Shown here piece by piece: positions 1-10,484 of a stretch of DNA of 64,000 nt. The stretch comes from Neocallimastix lanati (nom. inval.) (lineage: Eukaryota; Neocallimastigomycota; Neocallimastigomycetes; Neocallimastigales; Neocallimastigaceae): positions 1-64,000 of the forward strand of contig JACVTC010000190.1 of the NCBI GenBank assembly GCA_016946835.1, read 5' to 3'. The translations under genes and the position numbers were made by a program. The notes beneath the pieces were generated by a model. It had not been told where the DNA came from, ran no database searches, and worked only from the letters and a program-made list of their open reading frames with translations. Position 1 is the first letter of the stretch. Each line of letters begins with the position of its first letter.

Positions 1-3000
1 TTTACCCCAAGAAAAATGTATCCTTGTTAAGGGATATCTTATTTCTAAAGATAATAAAATTCTTCAATGTAATGGATGGAAGCGTGAAGGATGTACCATT
101 GTAGAAAATTCAGGTCCTTGTGTTGATGGAGATGAAGGAAGATTAGGAGAAGGAGATAATGGTAAAGAAGTTTGTTTCGGTAAAAATTTAGGAGTTCCTC
201 TTCCAACAAAAGAAGATGAAGTAAGATATGCAGCATTTCGAGTTAATAATTTAAAAATAATTATGTTAATGAAATTTTCGGTAAGAATAAAGGAGAAATT
301 GTTTTCCTTGCTTTAACTAAAAATTCAGTATTAGTAGCAGAAGACTCTGAAGCAATTAATGAAGGTATATATTTGAATTGGAGTGCTGAAAGCTTAGATG
401 ATGGTTTAATTGATTGTACTGTAAAAGGTAGTATTGAAGAATGTAATATAAAAGCTGGGTTAGGGTATTATCTTGATGCTAGTTCTTTAATTAAAAAAGA
501 GGAAAAACAAAGAAAAAGAAGTAATGAAAACGATTCCTATAATTGGTTAATTAAATGTGAAAAGGGAACTAAATGTCAATTAATCTCACCAAATAAAGGT
601 TATTATATAAATGCTGATGTTTCAAATGAGCTTCTTAAAGCATTAATTAGATGTCCTGATGAAACCTATTGTATTGCTTATGATGGAAATTCAAACGATA
701 TATATATAAATAATGATGATAGTAAACTTATTCAATGTAACTCAGATAAATGCTTAAGTGTTACTGAAAATACAAATATGTTAGGTAATACTAATATTCC
801 TACTTATTTTAAAAATGCTGACGAAGCAGCTGATGATTCATCTGTTTTGATAAAATGTTCTGGTACTTGTATAACAATATCGGCCGAAAGTAATAGTGTT
901 TTTCTTAATGGTAACCTAAAGGTAGATATCACAAATGATAATGGAGAAAGTGGAAAACCTTTAATTATTTGTAATAATAAAAGTTACAGCGGAACAGATG
1001 CTTCCTCAATAGAATGTAAAACTTCAGAAGCAGAAGGAGCTGAGAGTTATTATATTAACGCTGGAGATTATATAACTAATAATAATAAAAAATTACCTCT
1101 TATTAAATGTGAATCAAATAGTGAATGTGAAAGTAAAGAAGCAATCATTGCTAAAGAAGCTTCTGAAGTCTTTTATATAAATAGTAATTATGGTGAAGAA
1201 AAAGATAATGAAAATTATTTGATTAAATGTACATCCGATACAGAATGCGAATATTATAATAATGACAAAACCGATGACAATACTGAGCATTATGTTCATG
1301 GTGAAGCTGAAGGAATTAAAAATGCTATAATTGAATGTAATATGGAAGAAATAACGGTTAATGAGGAAGAAGAAAAGAAATATAAAGCTTCTTGTAGATT
1401 AATTGAAGATCCATTATCAAAAATGTATATATAAGTACTTATAATCAAAAACAAATCATTGTTTGCTCTACCACTGAATGTACTGCTCAAGATAATGGTT
1501 CAACTCCAAAGAAAACTGAATATTATTATTACACCGATCCAGAAAATAAATAAATTCGCTTATTAAGTTTTCATATAATGATAATTGCATAACAGTTGAA
1601 GAATATGATTATTTGAAAACGAAAATCAAGTTTTTTTTAAATTCAAACTTTGGTAAAGCTGATGATGAAAATCAACTTATTAAATGTGGAAGATGGTAGT
1701 TGTGAATTAGCTAAGAGTGGAGCTACACCAGATAAACCAGAATATTATTTTAATTCAGAAGATTCAGATACTTCCTGGTGATTATCGAGGTGATGTCATT
1801 GAATGTATTACCAACTGAAGATAACAAGTAAACTTGTGACTCACAATAACTTCGAGTGAAGGTAGTGTTTACATTAATGCCAATTATGAATAATGATAAA
1901 ATGAAAATCAACTTACATCTGTGAAAATAAAGTATGTAAAGAAAAAATTAATTGAATATACCGACGAAAAAACTGAATATACTTTTTGTTAATGCTGGAA
2001 AAGAAATGAAGGTGCATAATCAAATGTTATACAACAATTAATGAAGGAAAATGTACAGTTAGTGAACTAGGTAAAGAAGAAACTTTTTATGATGATAATA
2101 CTGGTCAGTTGATTGTTTGCGATGAGAATGGTTGTAAACCAAAATCTACAGGTGCTTCAACAGATAGTAATGAATATTATTTGAGTGGAGAGGAAATAAT
2201 TAAGTGTGAAGTTATTGATGGCGAAAAAAATTTGTAAAAAAGTAGTACCTATTCCTACTATTGATAGATGGGGTATTTATCGATTCATCTAATCCAAATC
2301 AAATCATTTATTGTGATGGTAATAAATGTTATTCTAAGCCATCCACTGCTGATGATGATAAACCTCAATACTTTATTAATGGTGATCCTGATAGTGATTT
2401 GATAGAATGTAGAAAGAATGGAGAAAAAATAACCTGCAAAGCCATTAATGGTAATGATGGTGATGTCTTTTTAAATGGAAGTTATCCAGAACCCGATCAA
2501 AATAATCAAATTATTAAATGTAATTCTGAAACATGTATAGCCACTACCATATCCGGAGTTTCTGTGGATTCTGATGAAAATCCTCAATATTCGTAAATAC
2601 TGGAAATAAAAACAGTAATAAGATGAAAGATGCCTTAATTGTATGTGTGAAGTCAATTTGTGAATTAAAGGATGGTAGTATAAATGATGTGTATGTTAAT
2701 AGTGATGAGGAAACAAAGAATGACAAGCCTTTAATTAAATGTGAAAAACTTGGATGCAGTATAAGTAGTAGTGTGCCACCAAAGGTAATAATGAAATTTA
2801 CATAAATGCTGGAAAGGATGAAGGAACTTCATCTGATAATACCTCATCAAAAAAAGGTATTATTGAATGCTCTATTGATTCAAGTAATAAAAAGGTGACA
2901 TGCATTGTAATGAAATCAGATGATGTTCAAGAAGGTCTCTATCTCAATTCAAATTACTCTGAGAACGGTGATACCAATCAAATGATTAAATGTACTAAAA

Positions 3001-6000
3001 AAGATGGATGTATAGGAATGACAATAACGGAGGGAATAGATACAGAATATTATGTAAATGGAGAAAGTACTGGTCTAGAGAATGCCATTATAGCCTGCAT
3101 GAATACAAAATGTGAGAAGCAAACACCAACAGGTGTTCCATCCTATTATGTAGGAAAAGATGAAAATGGCAATCAAGGGTTAATTGAATGTGTAGAGACC
3201 ACAATTTCCAATCGAAGAAGATCCACAAGAAGTACTATTCAAAAATGTACCTGGAGGCCGGCTTTTACTTCTAAAAGTTATTATTTAAATAATGGGTATA
3301 ACAAATTATCTTATCCATTGATCCAATGTAATTCCTTGGAAGGATGTAACCCAATAGGGGCAGAAAATTGGATACTATGTTAATGCTGGTAATTCACAGA
3401 AGCCTGTCATTGTTTGTGAAAGAGAAAATAGCGAATGTTACGAAAGAACGTCTCCTAACTGTCCAGAGCCAGCAATGGCTGTTCCAGGAAATTATTGTTA
3501 TGAAGATGGACAATTGAAGTTCTATAAATCTAAAGATTCTGATGTTGTCCATGCCTCCAAAAATAAAGATATTTTCGTATCTGCTACCATTCCAAAGAAC
3601 GGATTCCCAGGAATTCGAAGTTCAACATTTGCTTTATTTAAAGTCTCATATTACTCTATAAATCGTTATTACAAAAGTGGCTCCATTATTGTAGATAGAA
3701 ACGGTAATGTGGTCGATTCCATGGATGGGGATCAATCGGATTATACAATCTATACGTGTGATGAAATTACGAAAGTGTGTACCGAAAGTAAAGGTTGTTC
3801 CCCCAATACCTATCTCTATGATGCCATCAATAAAAAGGCCATTCGTTGTAATGAGGAAGGAAAAATGGAATACACTGATGAGGATGGGTATGTGATTGAT
3901 GGTTCAGGTGGATCGAAGACATCTACTATTATTTATTGTGATAAGGATGGTGAAAACTGCTATATTATTAATCCTAACCAATCTAACGGTAACGGTCACG
4001 GTGGCCGTGACAACAATGGTAGCAATAAAATACCGAAAACGGTGTATTATACAAATGGTAATAACTTAATAAAATGTACCAATGGTATTTGTGTAAAAGT
4101 AAGTGTTAAGCCAGGGAATTATTTAGGTTACGGAGAAAATGGAATACTTGGTATTATTCATTGTAACGCCAATAATGAATGTATCTTCATTTATCCTGAT
4201 AATGGTGTCAAATATTTAAATTCTGGTTCTGATCGAAACCTTTATCCCCTTATAGAATGTACCCTCAATGAGGGATGTTATGTAACAGAAGGTAATCCCG
4301 GATATTATCTCACTTCCTCGAGTAAGACTTTAATATTTTGTAAAAGTTTCATAACTTGTTACGAAATAAATCCCATCGAACACTACTATTTCAATGCCGA
4401 CTGTACAGAAGAAAATAACACCATCATAAAATGTGTGGAAGCTGGTAATGTGATTTCCTGTTTCCTTGAAGATGCCCTCAGTGGTTACTATTTGACAAGT
4501 GAACCAGATATATTAGTTCATTGTCGTATTGGAAATAGATGTAAAGAAATTCGTGTTCATAATGGAATCTTCCGAGGAGCCCTAAAAGGAGAAGTTTCCA
4601 TTAAAAGACGTTCTGAACTTGAAAAAGATCTTCAATTCGAGATCAGGAATTCTTTGAATAAGAAACTTTCTAAAAGAAAGAATGAATCACTAGAGGTTAA
4701 TGATAATTCAGAAAATATAATTGACACTTTTAAAAATAAAGAATTGAAAGAAGAAAGTAAAATCTTTAGTACTAGAGACACCAATGATGTCTATGATATT
4801 ATTCGTTGTGTGGAAGGTAAATGTGCTGCTTTAACCATTAGTGAATTGGCTGCTGTTCCCATCTGTGAATTCAGTAATAATAAATGCTATATCACACTCG
4901 AGTATTCCATGACGAAAAAAGCGACAAGCTCGATAGAGGCTGGTGATTTCTGTACGAATAGTGACCATTCCATTCTCTATTTTGCCACTGATACTATTGA
5001 AGTGAAACCGAATGTTATTTCTGGAAAAACAGCCACCTACGTCTATACGACCTCTACCACTAATTGTCTTGAAGCTAACGATTCCTATCGTGATAGGTAC
5101 TACGCGGAGAAATCGAGTATCTATACCATCGATATAGATTGTATTATTCAAATCTACGAAACCGCCTATATCTTTTTGAATAATAAAGAAAACAGAATTG
5201 TAAGAAGCCGTGATATTGATGAATACAATGATAACAATGTTGAATTGTATCGTTGTAAAGGAAGTCATTGTCGTCCTGTTGATGTTCTTAATACTATTAC
5301 CTATATTGCTGACATTAATAAGAGAATCCTGAAATATGATGTAAATAATAAATTGTATTCGTTTGTCTATGACAAGGATATCATTTGTATCTTCAAAGAT
5401 AATAAATGCACCCCCAATGCTGATATGAAGAAGAATGAATTCTGTATCACTTATAAGGGAGAACTTGTTCTAGTCCAATCCTCTATTAAAAATCGTGAAA
5501 CTGGAGAATGTTACCTCTCTGAAGGTATTAATTCTTACATCTATGGCTATGGCTTCTCTCAACACCTCTACCATATGAATCAATTTACAGCTCAAATGGT
5601 AGATCAAACCGAATACTACATCATTAATATGTTTACAAATACCACAATCGAAAGAAGTACGTATCTTTCCAAAAATATTAATCTTGTAATGTATGCTTGC
5701 ACGCATTCTTCCTGTCATATCTATGAACCTCATGAAGATACATATTATTATGACTCCCAGGCTAAAACCATTTATAGATATAAAGATAGGGATTATAGCT
5801 TACCAAGTACTTCAGGTTATGCCTATATCTCCATTGATCCTACTCAAACTTACATTTATAAGTTTGTGAAAGCAGAATCAGATGAAATAAAGATACAAGC
5901 CATGGCCAACGACGGTTATTACTATACAATAGATAAAGAAATGTATTATTGTAATCTAGGTGAGGACCATGACTGTAGTCCTATTGATGAAACAGGCTAC

Positions 6001-6603
6001 TACATAACGAATACAGGTGCTATTTACTACTGTATTCATGATTCTGAAGAGTTGGAAGCGACCGAATGTACGAAGCAATTCTGTATCAATGGTCAATATT
6101 ATTATATTGAGGAGACTTATTATCGCTGTGAAAGTCATTCCAATTTCGTTCCAATGAAATCACGGTACTGTTCCTACGATGAAAATGTCGTCATTAATTT
6201 CCCGTTAGCCTTAACAGAAGAATTACCAGGAAATGTTAAACAGGCTGTTAAGGATATTAGTAGGCATAACAACTCTACAGCAGTATCTTATCATCGTGGA
6301 AAGAATTATTTAAAATCAATTAGTGGTATCTTTACTAATTGTACATACAACGAGGAAGAAAGTACCTCCATGTTTGATCTGGTCTGTATCAATAACTATG
6401 TTAATATTGATAAAGAAACGGATGAAGTTAGAATTTGTTCTATTGAGCAACTTGGCTATGTGGAATGTATAGAAAATGAAGAAAATCCAGAAAAATGTAA
6501 TATCAGTAGTGATTCTAATTTAATAAAATCCTCTATATTTAAGATCATATTCTTTATTTTAATATCTGAAATTTTCATATTCAACTTCTTAATAGAAATT
6601 TAA
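1..6603 (+). pseudogene. Scaffoldin-like cysteine-repeat surface protein, left copy, 5'-truncated by window and frame-disrupted
   Basis: The sequence encodes a chain of short modules of the form YYxNxG...LIKC/IIEC....C, the layout reported for scaffoldins of anaerobic gut fungi, which are thought to hold dockerin-bearing plant-wall enzymes at the cell surface. It matches the minus-strand copy at 58532-64000 module for module. The reading frame is already open at base 1, so the start lies outside. Frame changes are visible near 250 and 1425, densely between about 1530 and 2260, and near 2595, 2785 and 3365; many fall in A or T runs. From about 3367 to the stop at 6601-6603 the frame is clean. 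It ends in a hydrophobic segment (FKIIFFILISEIFIFNFLI) with no basic tail, which fits a membrane or GPI-type anchor. Either a pseudogene with a preserved 3' half, or a real gene read through assembly indels. Confidence 0.75.
3475..6603 (+). CDS. Open C-terminal part of the left scaffoldin-like gene
   Basis: This is the uninterrupted portion of the left copy. The ATG at 3475 is internal (MAVPGNYC), since the same frame continues upstream to about 3367 and the homologous Met in the right copy is mid-protein. It contains about 20 Cys modules, a Gly/Asn-rich linker near 3985-4030 (GNGHGGRDNNG), a Lys/Arg/Glu-rich stretch near 4580-4760, and further Tyr/Cys modules. It ends in a C-terminal hydrophobic anchor. 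If the upstream frame breaks are real, translation from 3475 would give a product with no obvious signal peptide. The start is therefore doubtful even though the coding sequence is clearly conserved. Confidence 0.6.
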   Translation: MAVPGNYCYEDGQLKFYKSKDSDVVHASKNKDIFVSATIPKNGFPGIRSSTFALFKVSYYSINRYYKSGSIIVDRNGNVVDSMDGDQSDYTIYTCDEITKVCTESKGCSPNTYLYDAINKKAIRCNEEGKMEYTDEDGYVIDGSGGSKTSTIIYCDKDGENCYIINPNQSNGNGHGGRDNNGSNKIPKTVYYTNGNNLIKCTNGICVKVSVKPGNYLGYGENGILGIIHCNANNECIFIYPDNGVKYLNSGSDRNLYPLIECTLNEGCYVTEGNPGYYLTSSSKTLIFCKSFITCYEINPIEHYYFNADCTEENNTIIKCVEAGNVISCFLEDALSGYYLTSEPDILVHCRIGNRCKEIRVHNGIFRGALKGEVSIKRRSELEKDLQFEIRNSLNKKLSKRKNESLEVNDNSENIIDTFKNKELKEESKIFSTRDTNDVYDIIRCVEGKCAALTISELAAVPICEFSNNKCYITLEYSMTKKATSSIEAGDFCTNSDHSILYFATDTIEVKPNVISGKTATYVYTTSTTNCLEANDSYRDRYYAEKSSIYTIDIDCIIQIYETAYIFLNNKENRIVRSRDIDEYNDNNVELYRCKGSHCRPVDVLNTITYIADINKRILKYDVNNKLYSFVYDKDIICIFKDNKCTPNADMKKNEFCITYKGELVLVQSSIKNRETGECYLSEGINSYIYGYGFSQHLYHMNQFTAQMVDQTEYYIINMFTNTTIERSTYLSKNINLVMYACTHSSCHIYEPHEDTYYYDSQAKTIYRYKDRDYSLPSTSGYAYISIDPTQTYIYKFVKAESDEIKIQAMANDGYYYTIDKEMYYCNLGEDHDCSPIDETGYYITNTGAIYYCIHDSEELEATECTKQFCINGQYYYIEETYYRCESHSNFVPMKSRYCSYDENVVINFPLALTEELPGNVKQAVKDISRHNNSTAVSYHRGKNYLKSISGIFTNCTYNEEESTSMFDLVCINNYVNIDKETDEVRICSIEQLGYVECIENEENPEKCNISSDSNLIKSSIFKIIFFILISEIFIFNFLIEI

Positions 6604-7779
6604 TGAAAATATATATATTAAAAATATATATATATATATTTATATATTATGTATAATATATATATACATTAAATACTTTTTATCGAAATTTTATATTAGA
6701 TAAATATAAAAAAACGAAAATTTACATTGAATTAATTTCTTTTTTAAAAAGTAAATAGAATAAAATTCATACAGGTTTAAAAGAAAAAATAATTCTTTTT
6801 TTTTTTTTTATTTTTATTTTTTTCAATTAGATACTAGTAAGATTAATTTAATAATCAAATTTCAATACAATTAAGATAATTAATTTATTATTTCTTATAA
6901 TTTCATTTATAGTATTATAACAAATATCTTTATATACATATATATTTCTATATTAATAAAAGAAAATATATATTTAATATAATTCTATAGAATTAAATTA
7001 TTTTATTCATAATTTTTTTTTATTTTTATTTTTTATTTTTTATTTTTTATTTTTTATTTTTTATTTTTTTATTTTTTATTTTTTATTTTTTTATTTTCAT
7101 AAATATAAAATTAATATATTTTAATCATCAAATTAAAAATTTTAAAAAATATATATATATATAATAAAAAAATAAATAATAATAAAGGCAAATAATAAAC
7201 ATATTAAAATATATAAAATTTTTAAAAAACAATGCATTTTATTATATTTTTTAATTATTACTGCATAAAGAAATTTTTATTTAATAAACTAGAAATTTAT
7301 ATTTATAAAATGAAATAATTAATTATTTAATATTTATTTTTTTAATATTAAAACTATTGAATGTTTAATAAAATATATTATTTATTATTTATTATTGAAT
7401 TAATATTATGTATTATTAATTATTATTAATAAATATACTTTTTGTTATTTATTGATTATTTATTATTATGTATTATTTATTATTTTTATTTATTATTATT
7501 TATTATTTATTATTTATTATTTATTTAATTATTAAATTATTAAATAATTATAAACTAAAGAATAAAAAATAATTAAATATTAAATATTGAATATTGAATA
7601 ATAAATATTATATTATTAATAAATAATATAAATAATATAAAAGACATAATTGTAGAATATCTGAAATATGAGTTTAAATGTATTAAAATGTAATGCATTT
7701 AATGTAATGTATAAGCCATAATGTATTTGTATAAATTGAATGTAAAATTAACTAATTGCAACTCTTTATAATAAATAAA
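6604..7779. other. AT-rich spacer, no gene seen
   Basis: Very A+T-rich sequence follows the left scaffoldin-like stop. It holds a (TATTTTT)-type tract at about 7019-7095 and a TATT/TTATTA-rich stretch at about 7380-7540. I see no open coding signal on either strand. The sequence after the stop is not similar to that after the right copy's stop, so the homology of the two arms ends at the coding end. Confidence 0.7.
7019..7095. repeat. Simple repeat, TTTTTA-type
   Basis: Tandem units of TATTTTT with small length variation run for about 75 bases. It is a low-complexity tract typical of this genome. Confidence 0.9.
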
Positions 7780-8212
7780 GTTGACTCGTATCTTTAAGGA
7801 TAATAAATACACCCCAAAGTTGATATGACGAAAAATGAATTCTGTGTCACTTATAAGGGAGAACTTGTTCTAGCCCAATCCTCAATTAAAAATTGTGAAA
7901 CTGGAGATTGTTACCTTTCAGAAAGTATTAATTCTTACATTTATGGCTATGGCTCTTCTCAATAACACCTATACCACATGAATCAATTTGCAACTCAAAT
8001 GGTGGATCTAGTCTGTATTAATAATTATGTTGTAGTTGATAATGAAACTGATAAATTAAAATTTGCTCCATTAAACAACTCGGTTATGTTGAATGTACAA
8101 AAAATTAAGAAAATCCAAAAAAATGTAATATAGGTAGTAATTTAAATCTAATAAAACCCCATTTCCTTATGTTAATATGTTCTATTTTAATATCTATAAT
8201 TTTTATATACAT
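7780..8212 (+). pseudogene. Truncated third scaffoldin-like fragment
   Basis: About 430 bases match the 3' part of the scaffoldin-like genes. Bases 7784-7999 align with about 5387-5605 of the left copy (NKxTPxxDMTKNEFCVTYKG), then jump directly to the equivalent of about 6375-6590 (LVCINNYV and the hydrophobic tail). Roughly 770 bases of the parent are therefore missing, and GATC occurs at both ends of the missing segment. In-frame stops are present. It lies 1.2 kb downstream of, and in the same orientation as, the left copy, so it looks like the relic of a tandem duplicate. It is not functional. Confidence 0.8.
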
Positions 8213-8213
8213 A

Positions 8214-8244
<31 letters not shown>

Positions 8245-9589
8245 TAAAAATTTTTAAAATTAAATACATTTTTACTTTGATAACATATTTTATTCTTCAT
8301 GTATGAACTGTAGGTCATTTATTAATTGTATTTTAGTTATTTATAATTTTTATTAATATTTTATTATTTTATAATTACAATATTATATAATATTATTTTT
8401 TTTTTGAAAAAAATCAAGGATAAGAATAATAAAATTATATAGTAAAGTATTAATTATTTTTAATTATTATAAATAAATATAATAATATATATTTTAATAT
8501 GAATAATATATAAATAATATAAACTATTATATCAATTATATAAACTTTAATACTTTAATATAATTTTTATTATAAAATAAAAAGTATAATTGAATATTTA
8601 AGAAATATATATATAATATAATATAATATAATAAATACAAAATATAAATAATATAAAATATATATAATATATAAAATATTTAATAATATAAATTTAATAT
8701 TTGAATATATATATTCAATATAAATATTCAAATATACAAATATACAAATTACTACACATATTTGTTTTATATCAAATTAATGGTCTAAAAATACTTATTT
8801 GTTTACATAAATTTATTTTTATTTTTATTATTTATTATTAATTATTTAATTATTTATTATAGTTTTTAGAATTACAGTATTCAATTGATTATATTTTTTA
8901 TTTATATTATAATATATAGTAATATATTGCTTTATTTTATTCATTATATTTAGAGTATATTCTTAATATAAAATAATTAAAGTATAATGGATGATCCATT
9001 CAATATCAATAAAAACATTTCTATTCATTTTAATATATAAATAATATATATAAATATACATAATAAATATACTCAATAGTCTATATTAACAATTAATTGT
9101 TATATTCTTATTTATATTTAAAATTTTAATTCCACTTCAATTATTTTATAAATCATAAATAAGTAATATATATTTATTCTGTATTTAATTTATATATTTA
9201 AAAAAACTATTTAACATTTTTTATTATAAAAAAAAAAAAAAAAAAAAAAGACTTCAAGCATTATTTATTTATTCATTTCTTTCTTTTTTTCCTTTTAAAA
9301 AATAATTAATTATTTATTTTTTTTATTAATAATAATTTATTAATAATAATAATTTAAAAAAAAAAAAAAAAAACTAAATTTCACTTTTTTTTCTTGTCTT
9401 TCTTAATTTATAATTTTTTACTACTAATAATAATATTTAGTAGAAATAAAAAATATAGAACAAAACGAAAAGTTTTATTTATTATTTGTGTCATTTTAAT
9501 CATTTATTATGTGATATGAAATGAAATAAAAACCTTAATTATTAATTAATTATTTTATTAATAATTACATAAAAATAAATGGGGGAGGT
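8213..9589. other. AT-rich spacer with simple repeats
   Basis: No gene is visible. It includes an (ATT)n microsatellite at about 8216-8244, an A run at about 9229-9249 and another at about 9356-9372. Part of it, about 8390-8790, resembles the end of the repeat unit at 39.5-40.0 kb (shared CTACACATATTTGTTTTA), so it contains a decayed copy of that dispersed repeat. Confidence 0.6.
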
Positions 9590-9591
9590 GC

Positions 9592-9937
9592 ATTTCGGAA
9601 AATTTACATAAAAAGTTTCATTTCGCAAAATTTCATTTCAGAAAAGTTTCATTTCACAAAAATTTTTTATAAAGTTAATAAATAAATAAATTAATAATAA
9701 AACAAATAAATAATATATATAATTTAAATAAAAATAAATAAATAAAAATAAAACTATAATAAATAAATAAATTTAAAATTAAATTTTTTAAAAAAAAAAG
9801 AAATATTTATAAATAATTCAGTAAAAAAAAAAAAAAAAAAAAAAAAGATGAGGACATCATAAAAAAGGGAGTTAAAAGTAGCACAAAGTTAGGATGATTT
9901 TAGGTGGTATTTATTTTTTTTATTTTATATTTTTTTT

Positions 9938-9970
<33 letters not shown>

Positions 9971-10146
9971 TTTTTATTTTATATTTTATATTTTATATTT
10001 TTATATTTTTTATTTTTTTTTTTATTTTTTTTATTTTATATTTTATATTTTATAATTTTTTTTTTATTTTTTTATTATTTATTTATTTATCTATTTATTA
10101 AAACTTTTGCGAAATGAAACTTTTCCGAAATGAACTTTTGCGAAAT
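9592..10146. mobile_element. MITE-like inverted-repeat element with iterated subterminal motif
   Basis: The left end carries about four tandem variants of a roughly 17-bp motif, GTTTCATTTCGCAAAA. The right end carries about three variants in the opposite orientation (TTTTGCGAAATGAAAC). The middle is AT-rich with long A and T tracts (about 9823-9846 and 9940-9968) and no coding sequence. Inverted arrays of this kind are typical of non-autonomous DNA transposons. The outermost GCATTTCG is shared with the ends of the Mutator-like element next door, which suggests it could have been mobilised by that family. No clear target duplication was found. Confidence 0.55.
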
Positions 10147-10156
10147 GACACACAAT

Positions 10157-10445
10157 CAGTTAAATATACAAAAAGTATAATATAAATAATAAAATATTTA
10201 TAATATTTATAATATATAAAAATATAATAAAAATATAATAAAAATATAGTAAAATAAAATAATTAAAATGAAATAAAATAAAACTGAATTTATAAATTAT
10301 TTACATATTTTCATAACATAAAATTTATGTTAAAAATCTTATGTTTACATTAATTTTATGTATTTTATAGAATTTATGATGTTACATAAATTTATATTAT
10401 ATCACGTTATTTTTAGATCATTTTATTAATCATATGATAATTAAT
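10157..10445. repeat. Dispersed AT-rich repeats (two families side by side)
   Basis: About 10157-10290 is the reverse complement of 52203-52350, with the same string of TATTATATTTT units and ATTTCATTTTAATTATTTTA. About 10306-10445 matches 39331-39470 and, less well, 19249-19352, sharing the palindromic TAACATAAAATTTATGTTA and ATTATATCACGTTATTT. No coding capacity. These are unclassified dispersed repeats, probably parts of old elements. Confidence 0.65.
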
Positions 10446-10484
10446 CAAGTGATTAATTATCATATGATTAATACACGAATGTGA

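Noticed and set aside
4831-5268. 145-codon minus-strand frame within the left scaffoldin-like gene
   Set aside because: Shadow of the conserved plus-strand reading frame; no independent support.
8216-8244. CRISPR-like or regulatory repeat
   Set aside because: Plain (ATT)n microsatellite; no spacers. The other tandem arrays in the window are minisatellites without unique spacers as well.
9904-10101. Phe/Ile-rich 65-codon frame
   Set aside because: It is only a T-tract with occasional A, inside the MITE-like element; no coding character.
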